Of a stretch of 64,000 nucleotides of DNA, positions 1 through 12,046 are shown in pieces. Below the pieces are notes generated by a model. It ran no database searches. It saw only the letters and a list, made by a program, of their open reading frames with translations, and was not told the origin of the DNA. The first letter of the stretch is position 1. Each line of letters starts with the position of its first letter. The translations under genes were made by a program, and so were the position numbers. This DNA is from Massilia putida (GTDB lineage Bacteria; Pseudomonadota; Gammaproteobacteria; Burkholderiales; Burkholderiaceae_D): NCBI RefSeq assembly GCF_001941825.1, contig NZ_CP019038.1:4340001-4404000 (forward strand), given 5' to 3'.

Positions 1-2783
<2,783 letters not shown>

Positions 2784-2810
2784 AGCACCGCACGGCGTTG
2801 CACATTACGC

Positions 2811-2873
2811 CGTCATCCCCGCGAAAGCGGGGATCCATGCTGGTATGGGTTCCCGCTTTCGCGGGAACGACGG
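2811..2873. repeat. Dispersed palindromic repeat, copy 1 (rpoB-rpoC gap)
   Basis: Two GC-rich hairpins face each other: TCCCCGCgaaaGCGGGGA and TTCCCGCtttcGCGGGAA, joined by ATCCATGCTGGTATGGGT. The outer ends (CGTCATCC and GGAACGACGG) are also roughly complementary. Related copies lie near 21245, 27277, 45547 and 51497, always in gaps between genes. This copy lies inside the rpoBC transcript, so its RNA should form strong stems between the two coding regions. Confidence 0.85.
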
Positions 2874-2921
2874 AATAAGTGATGCGACTGAAGTAAAGAA
2901 TTCAATCACCCGGAGTGATAA

Positions 2922-5900
2922 ATGAAAGCACTGCTCGATCTATTCAAGCAAGTTCAGCAAAACGAGAGCTTCGACGCCATCAAGATTGGCCTGGCGTCGC
3001 CCGAGAAAATCCGTTCGTGGTCGTACGGCGAAGTCAAGAAGCCGGAAACCATCAACTACCGTACGTTCAAGCCGGAACGTGATGGCCTGTTTTGCGCAAA
3101 AATCTTTGGTCCGATCAAGGACTACGAATGCCTGTGCGGCAAGTACAAGCGCCTGAAGCACCGCGGCGTCATCTGCGAGAAGTGCGGCGTCGAAGTCACC
3201 CTGGCGAAAGTCCGTCGTGAGCGCATGGGCCACATCGAGCTGGCCTCGCCGGTCGCCCACATCTGGTTCCTGAAGTCGCTGCCGTCGCGTCTGGGCATGG
3301 TCCTGGACATGACGCTGCGCGATATCGAACGCGTCCTGTACTTCGAAGCCTACGTCGTGACCGATCCGGGCATGACCCCGCTGAAGAAGTGCCAGATCAT
3401 GTCGGAAGACGACTACGCCGCCAAGTACGAAGAGTACGGCGACGACTTCACCGCATTCATGGGCGCCGAGGGCATCCGTGAACTGCTGCGCTCGATCGAC
3501 ATCGACCGCGAAGCCGAAGCCCTGCGCGTCGAACTCAAAGAGTCGAAGTCGGAAGCCAAGATCAAGAAATACGCCAAGCGCCTGAAAGTGCTCGAGGCGT
3601 TCCAGCGTTCGGGCATCAAGCCGGAATGGATGATCATGGAAGTGCTCCCGGTCCTGCCGCCGGAGCTGCGTCCGCTCGTCCCGCTGGACGGCGGCCGTTT
3701 CGCCACGTCCGACCTGAACGACCTGTACCGCCGCGTCATCAACCGTAACAACCGTCTGAAGCGCCTGATGGAACTGCGCGCTCCGGAAATCATTACGCGT
3801 AACGAGAAGCGCATGCTGCAGGAAGCGGTGGACTCGCTGCTGGACAACGGCCGTCGCGGCAAGGCGATGACCGGCGCCAACAAGCGTCCGCTGAAGTCGC
3901 TGGCTGAAATGATCAAGGGCAAGGGCGGCCGCTTCCGTCAGAACCTGCTGGGCAAGCGCGTCGACTACTCGGGCCGTTCGGTCATCGTGGTGGGTCCGCA
4001 GCTGAAACTGCACCAGTGCGGTCTGCCGAAGCTGATGGCCCTGGAACTGTTCAAGCCGTTCATCTTCAACAAGCTGGAACTGATGGGTCTCGCGACCACC
4101 ATCAAGGCTGCGAAGAAGCTGGTCGAGCAGCAGGAACCGGTCGTCTGGGACATCCTGGAAGAAGTCATCAAGGAACACCCGGTGATGCTGAACCGTGCGC
4201 CGACGCTGCACCGTCTCGGTATCCAGGCGTTCGAGCCGGTCCTGATCGAAGGTAAAGCAATCCAGCTGCACCCGCTGGTCTGCGCGGCGTTCAACGCCGA
4301 CTTCGACGGTGACCAGATGGCAGTCCACGTCCCGCTGTCGATCGAAGCCCAGATGGAAGCGCGCACGCTGATGCTGGCGTCGAACAACATCCTGTTCCCG
4401 TCGAACGGCGAACCGTCGATCGTGCCGTCGCAGGATATCGTGCTGGGCCTGTACTACGCGACCCGCGAGGCGATCAACGCCAAGGGCGAAGGCATGCTGT
4501 TCCCGGACGTGTCGGAAGTCATCCGCGCGTACGACAACAAGGAAGTCGAACTGGCGACCCGCATCACCGTGCGTATCGTGGAATTCCCGCGCAACGCCGA
4601 AGGCGGTTTCGACCAGACCCTGACCCGCTACGAGACCACGGTCGGCCGTGCGATCCTGTCCGAGATCCTGCCGAAAGGCCTGCCGTTCTCGGTGCTGAAC
4701 CGCGCGCTGAAGAAGAAAGAGATCTCGAAGCTGATCAACACGTCGTTCCGCAAGTGCGGCCTGCGTGCGACCGTCGTGTTCGCCGACAAGCTGATGCAGT
4801 CGGGCTTCCGTCTCGCAACGCGCGCCGGTATCTCGATCGCCGTGGACGACATGCTGATCCCGGACGTCAAGAAGGGCATGATCTCGACCGCCGAAGCGGA
4901 AGTGAAGCAGATCGAGCAGCAGTACGCCTCGGGTCTGGTCACCGCCGGCGAGCGTTACAACAAGGTCGTCGACATCTGGGGCAAGACCTCGGACGAAGTG
5001 GGCAAGGCGATGATGGACCAGCTCAAGGTGGAGCCGGTCACGAAGCGCGACGGCACCCAGGGCACGCAAGAGTCGTTCAACGCCATCTACATGATGGCCG
5101 ACTCGGGCGCCCGCGGTTCCGCAGCCCAGATCCGTCAGCTGGCCGGTATGCGCGGCCTGATGGCGAAGCCGGACGGCTCGATTATCGAAACGCCGATTAC
5201 CGCGAACTTCCGCGAAGGCCTGAACGTTCTGCAGTACTTCATCTCGACGCACGGCGCCCGTAAAGGTCTGGCCGACACCGCGCTGAAGACGGCAAACTCG
5301 GGTTACCTGACCCGTCGTCTGGTCGACGTGACGCAGGACCTGGTGGTGACGGAAGACGATTGCGGCACCTCCAACGGCACGCTGATGAAGGCGATGGTCG
5401 AAGGCGGTGAAGTGATCGAAGCCCTGCGCGACCGTATCCTCGGCCGCGTGGCCGGTACCGACATCGTCAATCCGGAAACGCAGGCGACCCTGTACGAAGC
5501 CGGCACGCTGCTGGACGAAGACATGGTCGAAGAGATCGAGCGTCTGGGCATCGACGAAGTCAAGGTCCGCACGCCGCTGAACTGCGACACCCGTTATGGC
5601 CTGTGCGCGAAGTGCTACGGCCGTGACCTGGGCCGCGGCCTGCTGGTCAACGCCGGCGAAGCCGTCGGCGTCGTGGCGGCACAGTCGATCGGTGAGCCGG
5701 GTACCCAGCTGACCATGCGTACGTTCCACATCGGTGGTGCGGCATCGCGTGCGGCAGTGGCATCGTCGGTGGAAGCCAAGTCGAACGGTACGGTTCGCTT
5801 CACGGCGACCATGCGTTACGTGACCAACGGCAAGGGCGCCCAGATCGTCATTTCGCGTTCGGGCGAAGTGCTGATCACGGACGACCACGGCCGCGAGCGC

Positions 5901-7163
5901 GAGCGTCACAAGGTGCCGTACGGCGCGACCCTGGCCGTGCAGGATGGCATGACGGTCAAGGCCGGCGTGCCGCTGGCAACGTGGGACCCGCTGACCCGTC
6001 CGATCATCACCGAGTACGCCGGTACGATCAAGTTCGAGAACGTGGAAGAGGGCGTCACCGTCGCTCGCCAGGTGGACGAGGTCACCGGCCTGTCGACCCT
6101 GGTCGCGATCGACCCGAAACGCCGCGGCTCGGGCAAGGTCAACCGCCCGCAGGTCAAGCTGCTCAACGCCGAAGGTCAGGAAGTCAAGATCGCCGGCACC
6201 GAGCACGCCGTGACGATTGGCTTCCAGGTCGGCGCGCTGATCATGGTGAAGGATGGCCAGCAAGTGTCGGTGGGTGAAGTGCTTGCACGTATCCCGACCG
6301 AATCGCAGAAGACCCGTGACATTACCGGTGGTCTGCCGCGCGTTGCCGAGCTGTTCGAAGCTCGTTCGCCGAAAGATGCCGGCATGCTGGCGGAAGTCAC
6401 CGGTACGGTCGCATTCGGTAAAGAGACCAAGGGCAAGCAGCGCCTGGAAATCACCGACATGGACGGCAACAAGCACGAGTTCCTGATCACCAAGGACAAG
6501 CAAGTGCTGGTGCACGACGGCCAGGTGGTGAACAAGGGCGAGATGATCGTGGACGGCCCTGCCGATCCGCAAGACATCCTGCGCCTGCTGGGTATCGAAG
6601 CGCTGGCCCGCTACATCGTCGACGAAGTGCAGGACGTGTACCGTCTGCAGGGCGTGAAGATCAACGACAAGCACATCGAGGTGATCGTTCGCCAGATGCT
6701 GCGCCGCGTGCAGATCGTCGAAGCCGGCGACACCGACTACATCGTCGGCGAGCAGGTGGAGCGTTCGGAACTGCTGGAAGAAAACGACCGCGTGACGGCC
6801 GCAGGCAAGCTGCCGGCGACCTACGAGAACGTGCTGCTGGGTATTACCAAGGCATCGCTGTCGACCGACTCGTTCATCTCGGCCGCATCGTTCCAGGAAA
6901 CCACCCGCGTGCTGACCGAAGCGGCGATCATGGGCAAGCGCGACGGTCTGCGCGGCCTGAAGGAAAACGTCATCGTCGGCCGCCTGATCCCGGGCGGTAC
7001 GGGTCTCGCGTTCCACCGCGCCCGCAAGGAGAAAGAAGCGTGGGAAGCCGAAGAGCGCGCAGCGCTGCTGCAGCAGGAGAAGGCCAATATGGCGGCCGAG
7101 CTGCAGGCGATGGAAGATCAGCAGCAGGCTGCTCAGGCGGAGCACCACGGCGACGGCGAGTGA
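2922..7163 (+). CDS. rpoC: RNA polymerase beta' subunit
   Basis: This is the beta' subunit of RNA polymerase, holding the catalytic magnesium. It has 1,413 residues, the usual betaproteobacterial length. The N-terminal zinc site is Cys70, Cys72, Cys85 and Cys88. The catalytic NADFDGD motif starts near residue 458, the E. coli position. The second zinc cluster (DDCGTSNG, later [12 protein letters not shown]) and the trigger-loop/bridge region are present. The C-terminus is a Gln/Ala-rich tail. The ATG is preceded by CCCGGAGTGATAA, a good ribosome binding site. The gene is cotranscribed with rpoB and closed by a strong terminator 30 nt downstream. Confidence 0.99.
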   Translation: MKALLDLFKQVQQNESFDAIKIGLASPEKIRSWSYGEVKKPETINYRTFKPERDGLFCAKIFGPIKDYECLCGKYKRLKHRGVICEKCGVEVTLAKVRRERMGHIELASPVAHIWFLKSLPSRLGMVLDMTLRDIERVLYFEAYVVTDPGMTPLKKCQIMSEDDYAAKYEEYGDDFTAFMGAEGIRELLRSIDIDREAEALRVELKESKSEAKIKKYAKRLKVLEAFQRSGIKPEWMIMEVLPVLPPELRPLVPLDGGRFATSDLNDLYRRVINRNNRLKRLMELRAPEIITRNEKRMLQEAVDSLLDNGRRGKAMTGANKRPLKSLAEMIKGKGGRFRQNLLGKRVDYSGRSVIVVGPQLKLHQCGLPKLMALELFKPFIFNKLELMGLATTIKAAKKLVEQQEPVVWDILEEVIKEHPVMLNRAPTLHRLGIQAFEPVLIEGKAIQLHPLVCAAFNADFDGDQMAVHVPLSIEAQMEARTLMLASNNILFPSNGEPSIVPSQDIVLGLYYATREAINAKGEGMLFPDVSEVIRAYDNKEVELATRITVRIVEFPRNAEGGFDQTLTRYETTVGRAILSEILPKGLPFSVLNRALKKKEISKLINTSFRKCGLRATVVFADKLMQSGFRLATRAGISIAVDDMLIPDVKKGMISTAEAEVKQIEQQYASGLVTAGERYNKVVDIWGKTSDEVGKAMMDQLKVEPVTKRDGTQGTQESFNAIYMMADSGARGSAAQIRQLAGMRGLMAKPDGSIIETPITANFREGLNVLQYFISTHGARKGLADTALKTANSGYLTRRLVDVTQDLVVTEDDCGTSNGTLMKAMVEGGEVIEALRDRILGRVAGTDIVNPETQATLYEAGTLLDEDMVEEIERLGIDEVKVRTPLNCDTRYGLCAKCYGRDLGRGLLVNAGEAVGVVAAQSIGEPGTQLTMRTFHIGGAASRAAVASSVEAKSNGTVRFTATMRYVTNGKGAQIVISRSGEVLITDDHGRERERHKVPYGATLAVQDGMTVKAGVPLATWDPLTRPIITEYAGTIKFENVEEGVTVARQVDEVTGLSTLVAIDPKRRGSGKVNRPQVKLLNAEGQEVKIAGTEHAVTIGFQVGALIMVKDGQQVSVGEVLARIPTESQKTRDITGGLPRVAELFEARSPKDAGMLAEVTGTVAFGKETKGKQRLEITDMDGNKHEFLITKDKQVLVHDGQVVNKGEMIVDGPADPQDILRLLGIEALARYIVDEVQDVYRLQGVKINDKHIEVIVRQMLRRVQIVEAGDTDYIVGEQVERSELLEENDRVTAAGKLPATYENVLLGITKASLSTDSFISAASFQETTRVLTEAAIMGKRDGLRGLKENVIVGRLIPGGTGLAFHRARKEKEAWEAEERAALLQQEKANMAAELQAMEDQQQAAQAEHHGDGE

Positions 7164-7193
7164 TCGCTTCAGTCGTAGCTTGAACAGCTGATG

Positions 7194-7225
7194 AAAACGG
7201 CACCTCGAGGGGTGCCGTTTTTTTT
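7194..7225 (+). terminator. Rho-independent terminator of rpoBC, probably bidirectional
   Basis: An 11-bp perfect stem (AAAACGGCACC / GGTGCCGTTTT) with a six-base loop is followed by a run of T. Read on the minus strand the same stem is followed by TTTT, so it can also stop the convergent oxidoreductase gene ending at 7240. Confidence 0.93.
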
Positions 7226-7239
7226 CGTCCAATCACTCG

Positions 7240-8247
7240 TCACTCGTGCATGATCGCCAGCTTGCCGACATGCCGAGATCCAGCCGCCAGCTCGGCATAC
7301 GCCGCCGCCGCCTCGTCGATCCCGAACCGTCGGTCGACCACCGGCACGATCCGATTCGCCGCGATCGCCCGCACAGCCTCCGCCAGATCCGCCACCGACC
7401 CCGTGCTGTTGCCGACGATCCGCACCGCCTTTCCGATCACCGTCAGCAGGTCGAATGACGTCTCCGATCCCGCCACAAAGCCGACCGTGAACACAGTCCC
7501 GCCCATCGCCACGGCGTTCAGCGAGCGCGCAAACGATGCTCCGCCGACGGTCTCCACGACGAGGTCGACGCCACGTCCGCCCGTCATCTCCAGCACGGCC
7601 TTGTCCCACTCCGGCATCGCGCGATAATTCACGAGGTGATCCGCCCCGAACGCGCGCCCGCGTTCCAGCTTTTCGTCCGACGACGACACGAGAATGACGG
7701 TCGCACCGCTCGCCTTCGCGAACTGCAGCGCGAACACGCTGACGCCGCCCGTGCCCAGGACGACGACCGTCGAGCCGGGCCGCACTTGCGCCGAGCGCAC
7801 CGCATTCCACGCCGTCGTGGCCGCGATCGGCAACGTCGCGCCCTGTGCGAAATCGAGGTGATCCGGCAGACGCACGACGCTGTGCGCCGGCACGGCCACA
7901 TATTCCGACAGCGATCCCGGCCGCGTGATGCCGCGCATGGCCGCGATCCGCTGCGGACGCATCGGCCCGTCGAGCCAGTCCGGCATGAAGTGCGGGATCA
8001 CCCGGTCGCCGAGCGCGACATCAGCGACGTCCGCGCCCAGCGCGACAATGTCGCCGGCGCCGTCGGCAACAGGCACCATCGGCAGCGTCGCGCCGGGAAA
8101 GCGTCCGGTTGCCACGGCGACGTCGATGTAGTTCAGGGCGGCCGCGCGCAGGCGGATGAGGACTTCGCCCGGTCCCGGCTGCGGATCGGGCAAGGACACG
8201 CGGCGGAAGGCGGTGAGGGATGGTTCGATAAGCTGGATGGCGTACAT
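7240..8247 (-). CDS. Zinc-independent MDR oxidoreductase (quinone-oxidoreductase-like)
   Basis: A 335-residue medium-chain dehydrogenase/reductase. The N-terminal GroES-like domain has the ALNYIDV segment, but the zinc-ligand GHE motif reads DGAGDIV and the structural-zinc cysteines are missing. It therefore belongs to the zinc-free quinone oxidoreductase / enoyl reductase side of the family. A Rossmann segment (VVVLGTGGVSVFALQFAKA, about residues 160-180) binds NAD(P)H. The substrate cannot be read from the sequence. It is divergent from the LysR gene at 8346 with a 98-bp shared control region, the usual arrangement for a LysR target. Confidence 0.88.
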   Translation of the reverse strand: MYAIQLIEPSLTAFRRVSLPDPQPGPGEVLIRLRAAALNYIDVAVATGRFPGATLPMVPVADGAGDIVALGADVADVALGDRVIPHFMPDWLDGPMRPQRIAAMRGITRPGSLSEYVAVPAHSVVRLPDHLDFAQGATLPIAATTAWNAVRSAQVRPGSTVVVLGTGGVSVFALQFAKASGATVILVSSSDEKLERGRAFGADHLVNYRAMPEWDKAVLEMTGGRGVDLVVETVGGASFARSLNAVAMGGTVFTVGFVAGSETSFDLLTVIGKAVRIVGNSTGSVADLAEAVRAIAANRIVPVVDRRFGIDEAAAAYAELAAGSRHVGKLAIMHE

Positions 8248-8345
8248 GGCATTGACTCCCGTTGAAATGAGATGCCAAGTGTGATTGCACAGCGAAAGAC
8301 GATAAACTCAGCTTTTCTTGCAACATTTCCAACCAGGACTTGCGA
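8248..8345. promoter_or_regulatory. Shared control region between MDR oxidoreductase and LysR
   Basis: A 98-bp divergent intergenic region, more AT-rich than the flanking genes. It ends in AACCAGGACTTGCG, which supplies the AGGA ribosome binding site for the LysR ATG at 8346. A LysR binding site is expected here from the gene order. I cannot point to one convincing T-N11-A dyad. Confidence 0.45.
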
Positions 8346-9260
8346 ATGGATCTGCTGGACAGCATGAAGGTCTACGTGCTCACCGTCGAGAAGGGCAGCC
8401 TCAGCGCGGCGGCGGATGTGTGCGGCATGTCGGCGACGATGGCCGGCAACCATGTGCGCGCACTCGAACAGAGACTCGGCATGCAGCTGATGCACCGCAC
8501 GACGCGGCGCCAGCACGTGACGGCGTTCGGCGAGGACTACTATGCGCGCTGCAAGGAGATCCTGCGGCTCGTCGCCGAGACCGACGCCCAGGCGCACACG
8601 ATGCGGCTTGCGCCGGCGGGCACGTTGCGCGTCAGCGCACCCGTCACGTTTGGCACCGAGGCGCTGGCGCCGGTGCTGTCCGATTATCTGGCGCGCTATC
8701 CGCAAGTGGATGTGGAACTGGATATCTCCGATCGCTTCGTGGACCTGATGGAAGACGGCTACGAGGCCATCATCCGGGTCGGCCAGTTGCCGCCGGATGC
8801 GAACGTCGTCGCCCGGCCGCTGATGCCGTATCGGTTGATGCTGTGTGCGTCGCCCGAGTACCTCGCGCGGCGCGGCACGCCGGCCACGCCCGCCGACCTG
8901 GCACGGCACGATTGCCTCGCGTTTGGCGCCGCCAGCATCAACCAGTGGCGGTTCCGGCACGATCACGACGTCTGCCAGGTCCCCGTCAACGGCCGCGTCA
9001 AGATCAACAACGGGCAGGCATTGCGCACCGCGGCCCTGCAAGGGCTCGGCATCGTGCTGCAGCCGACGATCCTGCTCGAGGCCGACGTGCGGGCAGGGCG
9101 GCTCGTCCAGCTGTTTCCCGAGTATGGCTTGCCGGAGCGGCCGATGCACATCGTCTACCTGCCGGACCGTTATCGCTCGCCCAAGCTGCGCAGCTTCATC
9201 GATTTCATCGTGGAGCGTTTTGGCGAGGCGACTTTCCCCGATTCCACGAGGACCCCATGA
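8346..9260 (+). CDS. LysR-family transcriptional regulator
   Basis: A 304-residue LysR regulator. The winged HTH occupies about residues 1-60 (KGSLSAAADVCGMSATMAGN). The rest is the two-lobed effector-binding domain with PVTFGTEALAPVLSDYLARY and a conserved QGLGIVLQP segment. An in-frame TTG lies two codons upstream at 8340, but AGGA is 7 nt from the ATG at 8346, so I use the ATG. It is divergent from the oxidoreductase and overlaps the next gene by ATGA. Those two are its likely targets, though no effector can be named. Confidence 0.92.
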   Translation: MDLLDSMKVYVLTVEKGSLSAAADVCGMSATMAGNHVRALEQRLGMQLMHRTTRRQHVTAFGEDYYARCKEILRLVAETDAQAHTMRLAPAGTLRVSAPVTFGTEALAPVLSDYLARYPQVDVELDISDRFVDLMEDGYEAIIRVGQLPPDANVVARPLMPYRLMLCASPEYLARRGTPATPADLARHDCLAFGAASINQWRFRHDHDVCQVPVNGRVKINNGQALRTAALQGLGIVLQPTILLEADVRAGRLVQLFPEYGLPERPMHIVYLPDRYRSPKLRSFIDFIVERFGEATFPDSTRTP

Positions 9261-9871
9261 CCGCCCTGCTCATCATCGACATGCAAAAAGGCATGCTCAG
9301 CTCCACGCTGCCGCCCCGGAACAACCCGCAGGCGGAAGCCAACATCGCCCGCCTGCTGGCCGTGTGGCGGGAGCGGGATCGAGCCATCGTCTTCGTGCGC
9401 CACATCAGCCGCTCCCCGACGTCGGTCTTCGCGCCCGGCCAGAGCGGCGCCGAATTCCAGGAACGTTTTACGCCGCTCGCGCACGAACACGTCGTCGAAA
9501 AGAACGTGCCGGACGCCTTCATCAACACGGGCCTCGAACGGTGGCTGCACGCGCGCGGCATCCGTCACGTCGTGATCGTCGGCGTGAGCACGAACAATTC
9601 CGTGGAGGCGACCGCGCGCACGGCCGGCAATCTGGGTTTTTCGACGGTGGTCGTCGCGGATGCCTGTTTTACCTTCGACAAAACCGACTTCGGCGGCACA
9701 TTGCGCAGCGCCGAGGATGTGCACTTGATGGCGCTGGCGAACCTGCACGGCGAATACGCCGACGTGCGCACGACGGACGACGTCCTGGCGCTCAATCCCG
9801 CCGCAACCTCGACTTCACCCGCGCCAGCACATCCGCAAACCGCTGCTCCACCGGCTGGCCCGGTGCCCTGA
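9257..9871 (+). CDS. Isochorismatase-fold hydrolase with Ser in place of the nucleophilic Cys
   Basis: A 204-residue protein of the isochorismatase-like cysteine hydrolase superfamily. Asp8 (LLIIDMQKGM) and Lys82 (VVEKNVPDAF) occupy the usual catalytic positions. The third triad position, normally Cys in GVxTxxCVxxTA, is Ser115 (GVSTNNSVEATA). It may therefore work like the Cys-less isochorismatases or have changed chemistry. The ATG overlaps the LysR stop (ATGA), with GAGGA just upstream, so the two are translationally coupled. The last ~25 residues are Pro/Ala-rich and lie antisense to the end of the next gene, which suggests a run-on tail. Confidence 0.85.
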   Translation: MTALLIIDMQKGMLSSTLPPRNNPQAEANIARLLAVWRERDRAIVFVRHISRSPTSVFAPGQSGAEFQERFTPLAHEHVVEKNVPDAFINTGLERWLHARGIRHVVIVGVSTNNSVEATARTAGNLGFSTVVVADACFTFDKTDFGGTLRSAEDVHLMALANLHGEYADVRTTDDVLALNPAATSTSPAPAHPQTAAPPAGPVP

Positions 9872-10091
9872 GCCAGGCATCGATCGCCGGCTGGCGATAA
9901 AAATTCGGCGCGGTGGCTTCGTAGCGGAGGAAGCGGTCGATGGCGTCGCCGTCCGTGAAGCCCAGGCCCACGGCGTGCGCATACGCGCGCTCGAGCCGGT
10001 CCGGCAGGCTGGCGTCGCCGGCGAGCCCGGGATCGGTCTCGATGATGTGTTGATAGATCTGTGCGAGCGGATTGTCGTCAGGCTCATCCAT
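9792..10091 (-). CDS. Small conserved-type hypothetical protein (99 aa)
   Basis: A 99-residue soluble acidic protein (MDEPDDNPLAQIYQHIIE...) with no signal peptide or membrane segment. I do not recognise a family. It looks helical and ends in a basic KSRLRRD tail. The start is set by a very strong ribosome binding site (GAGGAGGCACC before ATG), which is the main evidence that the gene is real. Its 3' end overlaps the convergent hydrolase gene by 80 bp. It faces away from sodC, with a perfect 14-bp inverted repeat between them. Confidence 0.7.
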   Translation of the reverse strand: MDEPDDNPLAQIYQHIIETDPGLAGDASLPDRLERAYAHAVGLGFTDGDAIDRFLRYEATAPNFYRQPAIDAWLRAPGQPVEQRFADVLARVKSRLRRD

Positions 10092-10142
10092 GGTGCCTCC
10101 TCGATCGGTACGCGCGGCCCCGTCATTTTCCTGCCGGGCCCA

Positions 10143-10174
10143 CGATAACGCTTGCGTCACCGCAAGCGTTATCG
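10143..10174. promoter_or_regulatory. Perfect 14-bp inverted repeat upstream of sodC
   Basis: CGATAACGCTTGCG, a TCAC loop, then CGCAAGCGTTATCG: 14 of 14 bases pair. It has no T-run, so a terminator is unlikely. A candidate sodC promoter (TTGCGT, 18 bp, TACACT at 10177-10182) has its -35 box inside the repeat. This fits an operator or activator site for sodC, and possibly also for the divergent 99-residue gene. Confidence 0.6.
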
Positions 10175-10229
10175 AATACACTATCCTCGCGACACATTCC
10201 CAACCTGAAGAACCCTGAAAGGAGACGGC

Positions 10230-10760
10230 ATGACTTTGAAATCGCTCATCGCACTCGCATGTGCGCTGACCGCAGCCGCCGGCGCCCACGCCGCCGACCA
10301 GCTGCACGCTCCGATGACCCTCGTGAGCGCCGACGGGACCGGCAAGATGATCGGTAGCGTGACGGTGTCCGAATCCCCGAGCGGCCTCGTGTTCACGCCC
10401 AGCCTGACGAACCTGTCGCCCGGCGCGCACGGCTTCCACGTGCACGAAACGGGCAATTGCGGGACCAACGAGAAGGATGGGAAGAAGGTCGCGGCCGGTG
10501 CGGCCGGCGGTCACTTCGATCCGACGGCGTCCAAGCACCATGCCGGCCCGGCCGGCGACGGTCACCTGGGCGACCTGCCGCCGCTCGTCGTGGGCGACAA
10601 CGGCGGGGCCAGCACGGCCGTGACGGCGCCGCGCCTGACGAAACTGAGCGAAGTGAAGGGCAAGGCCCTGATGATCCACGCCGGCGGCGACAATTTCGCG
10701 GATCAGCCGAAACCGCTGGGCGGCGGCGGCGAACGCATCGCCTGCGGCGTCATCCAGTAA
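10230..10760 (+). CDS. sodC: Periplasmic Cu,Zn superoxide dismutase
   Basis: A 176-residue Cu,Zn superoxide dismutase that converts superoxide to peroxide and oxygen in the periplasm. A Sec signal peptide ends at AGAHA|AD (about residue 21). Copper ligands lie in HGFHVHETGNCG (His67 onward). The zinc loop has GGHFDPTASKHH and GHLGDLPPL, and the second disulfide Cys is in GGGGERIACGVIQ. AAAGGAGACGGC forms a strong ribosome binding site before the ATG. A perfect inverted repeat lies about 55 bp upstream. The stop is 3 nt from the stop of the convergent NTF2-like gene. Confidence 0.96.
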   Translation: MTLKSLIALACALTAAAGAHAADQLHAPMTLVSADGTGKMIGSVTVSESPSGLVFTPSLTNLSPGAHGFHVHETGNCGTNEKDGKKVAAGAAGGHFDPTASKHHAGPAGDGHLGDLPPLVVGDNGGASTAVTAPRLTKLSEVKGKALMIHAGGDNFADQPKPLGGGGERIACGVIQ

Positions 10761-10763
10761 GGC

Positions 10764-11240
10764 TCATAACCCCAGGTCCGACAGCCCGGGGTGGTCATCC
10801 GGCCGCCGTCCCAGCGGCCAGTGGAATTTGCGCTCGGATGCCTGGATGGGCATGTCGTTCAGGCAGGCATAGCGCCGCTGCATCAGGCCGTGCTCGTCGA
10901 ATTCCCAGTTCTCGTTGCCGAACGTGCGGAACCAGTTGCCGGAATCGTCGTGCCATTCGTAGGCGTAGCGCACGGCGATGCGGTTGCCGTCCACGGCCCA
11001 GAGCTCTTTGATCAGGCGGTAGTCCAGTTCCTTTTTCCATTTGCGGTCGAGGAATTGCACGATCTGGTCGCGGCCGTTGACGAATTCCGTGCGGTTGCGC
11101 CAGCGGCTGTCCGGCGTGTACGCCAGCGCGACTTTTTCCGGGGTGCGGCTGTTCCAGCCGTCTTCCGCGAGGCGGACTTTCTGGATGGCCGTTTCACGGG
11201 TGAACGGGGGAAACGGCGGGCGGGGTTCGATGGCGGACAT
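10764..11240 (-). CDS. NTF2-like protein of the DUF1348 family
   Basis: A 158-residue single-domain protein with the DUF1348 / nuclear-transport-factor-2-like fold. Typical segments are [20 protein letters not shown], then [24 protein letters not shown] and [15 protein letters not shown]. The family is small, cytosolic and of unknown chemistry. The ATG at 11240 has AAAGGA upstream at workable spacing. A longer in-frame reading upstream runs through the promoter region and is rejected. It is divergent from a TetR gene and its promoter carries a copy of the same operator, so it is very probably the TetR target. Confidence 0.88.
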   Translation of the reverse strand: MSAIEPRPPFPPFTRETAIQKVRLAEDGWNSRTPEKVALAYTPDSRWRNRTEFVNGRDQIVQFLDRKWKKELDYRLIKELWAVDGNRIAVRYAYEWHDDSGNWFRTFGNENWEFDEHGLMQRRYACLNDMPIQASERKFHWPLGRRPDDHPGLSDLGL

Positions 11241-11260
11241 GCGCATTCCTTTCATAAGAT

Positions 11261-11350
11261 GATGTAGACAGGTCTGTATCGTATGCCAACGCGGCGCCGC
11301 ACGGCCTGTCGATCCTGTCAGTTGAGCTAGACAGGTCTGTATCATATACT
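11261..11350. promoter_or_regulatory. Divergent promoters with two identical TetR operators
   Basis: The 16-bp sequence TAGACAGGTCTGTATC (core ACAG-GT-CTGT) occurs exactly twice, at 11265-11280 and 11328-11343. The TetR-side promoter reads TTGAGC, 17 bp, TATACT (11322-11350) and the operator fills its spacer. The opposite promoter reads TTGGCA, 17 bp, TACATC (11289 down to 11261 on the minus strand), again with the operator in the spacer. This is a textbook layout for repression of both genes by the adjacent TetR protein. Confidence 0.82.
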
Positions 11351-11382
11351 GGAGCCCCGCACTCCGACCCCATCCGACAACC

Positions 11383-11949
11383 ATGGCCCAGCCTTCCGCA
11401 CGCGACCGCATCCTCGACACGGCAAAACGCCTGTTCTACCGCGACGGTTTGCGCGCCACCGGCATCGATCGGATCGTCGCGGAATCCGGCGTCGCCAAGA
11501 TGTCGCTGTACCGCCATTTCGCCTCGAAGGACGACCTCATCGCCGCCTTCCTCGACTGGCGCCACGAACACTGGACGTCCTGGTTCACCGCGGCCGTCGA
11601 CGCAAGGCTCGCGCGCGATGAAGGGCTGGCCGCCGTCGCCGGCGCGCTGGGCGAGTGGTTCGCGCATGACGATTTCCGCGGCTGCGCCTTCATCAACGCC
11701 GTCGCGGAGACGGGCGCGACGATTGACCCCCGCCATCTCGAGCAGGCCGTGCGCCACAAGCGCGACCTGGAACGCTATCTCGGTGATGTGGCCGCGCGCC
11801 TGGGCCTGGCGGCGCCGGAGCAGGTGGCGGAAGAGGCGATGCTGTGCGTGGAAGGCATGATCGTCCGTGCGCAGATGGGGCCGGATCCGAGAATCGTCGA
11901 CGCGGGCCGGCGCCTGCTCGCGCGCATCGAGACGGACGGCAGGGCGTAA
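11383..11949 (+). CDS. TetR-family transcriptional repressor
   Basis: A 188-residue TetR regulator. The N-terminal HTH is [17 protein letters not shown] followed by [19 protein letters not shown] (about residues 6-50). The rest is an all-helical ligand domain containing a conserved-looking [13 protein letters not shown] segment. It resembles TetR proteins that control small oxidoreductase or NTF2-like genes in proteobacteria. Two identical operators lie in the divergent region to the NTF2-like gene, one over its own promoter, which points to autoregulation. The ligand is not predictable. Confidence 0.92.
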   Translation: MAQPSARDRILDTAKRLFYRDGLRATGIDRIVAESGVAKMSLYRHFASKDDLIAAFLDWRHEHWTSWFTAAVDARLARDEGLAAVAGALGEWFAHDDFRGCAFINAVAETGATIDPRHLEQAVRHKRDLERYLGDVAARLGLAAPEQVAEEAMLCVEGMIVRAQMGPDPRIVDAGRRLLARIETDGRA

Positions 11950-12046
11950 CATTTTTCGCTGGTTTTGTGACAATATTTCAACATATGGTCACGTTATCGT
12001 CATCGCGCCTGCTATGATGGGCTGCTGAGCCGTCCCGGGCTCTACT

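Noticed and set aside
2940..7232. 1,430-codon open frame antisense to rpoC
   Set aside because: It mirrors the rpoC codons, is extremely His/Asp/Gln/Arg-rich, has no ribosome binding site and no family motif. It is a by-product of GC-rich third positions.
10092..10679. Long N-terminal extension of the 99-residue minus-strand gene
   Set aside because: It runs antisense through sodC. The strong GGAGG site marks the start at 10091.
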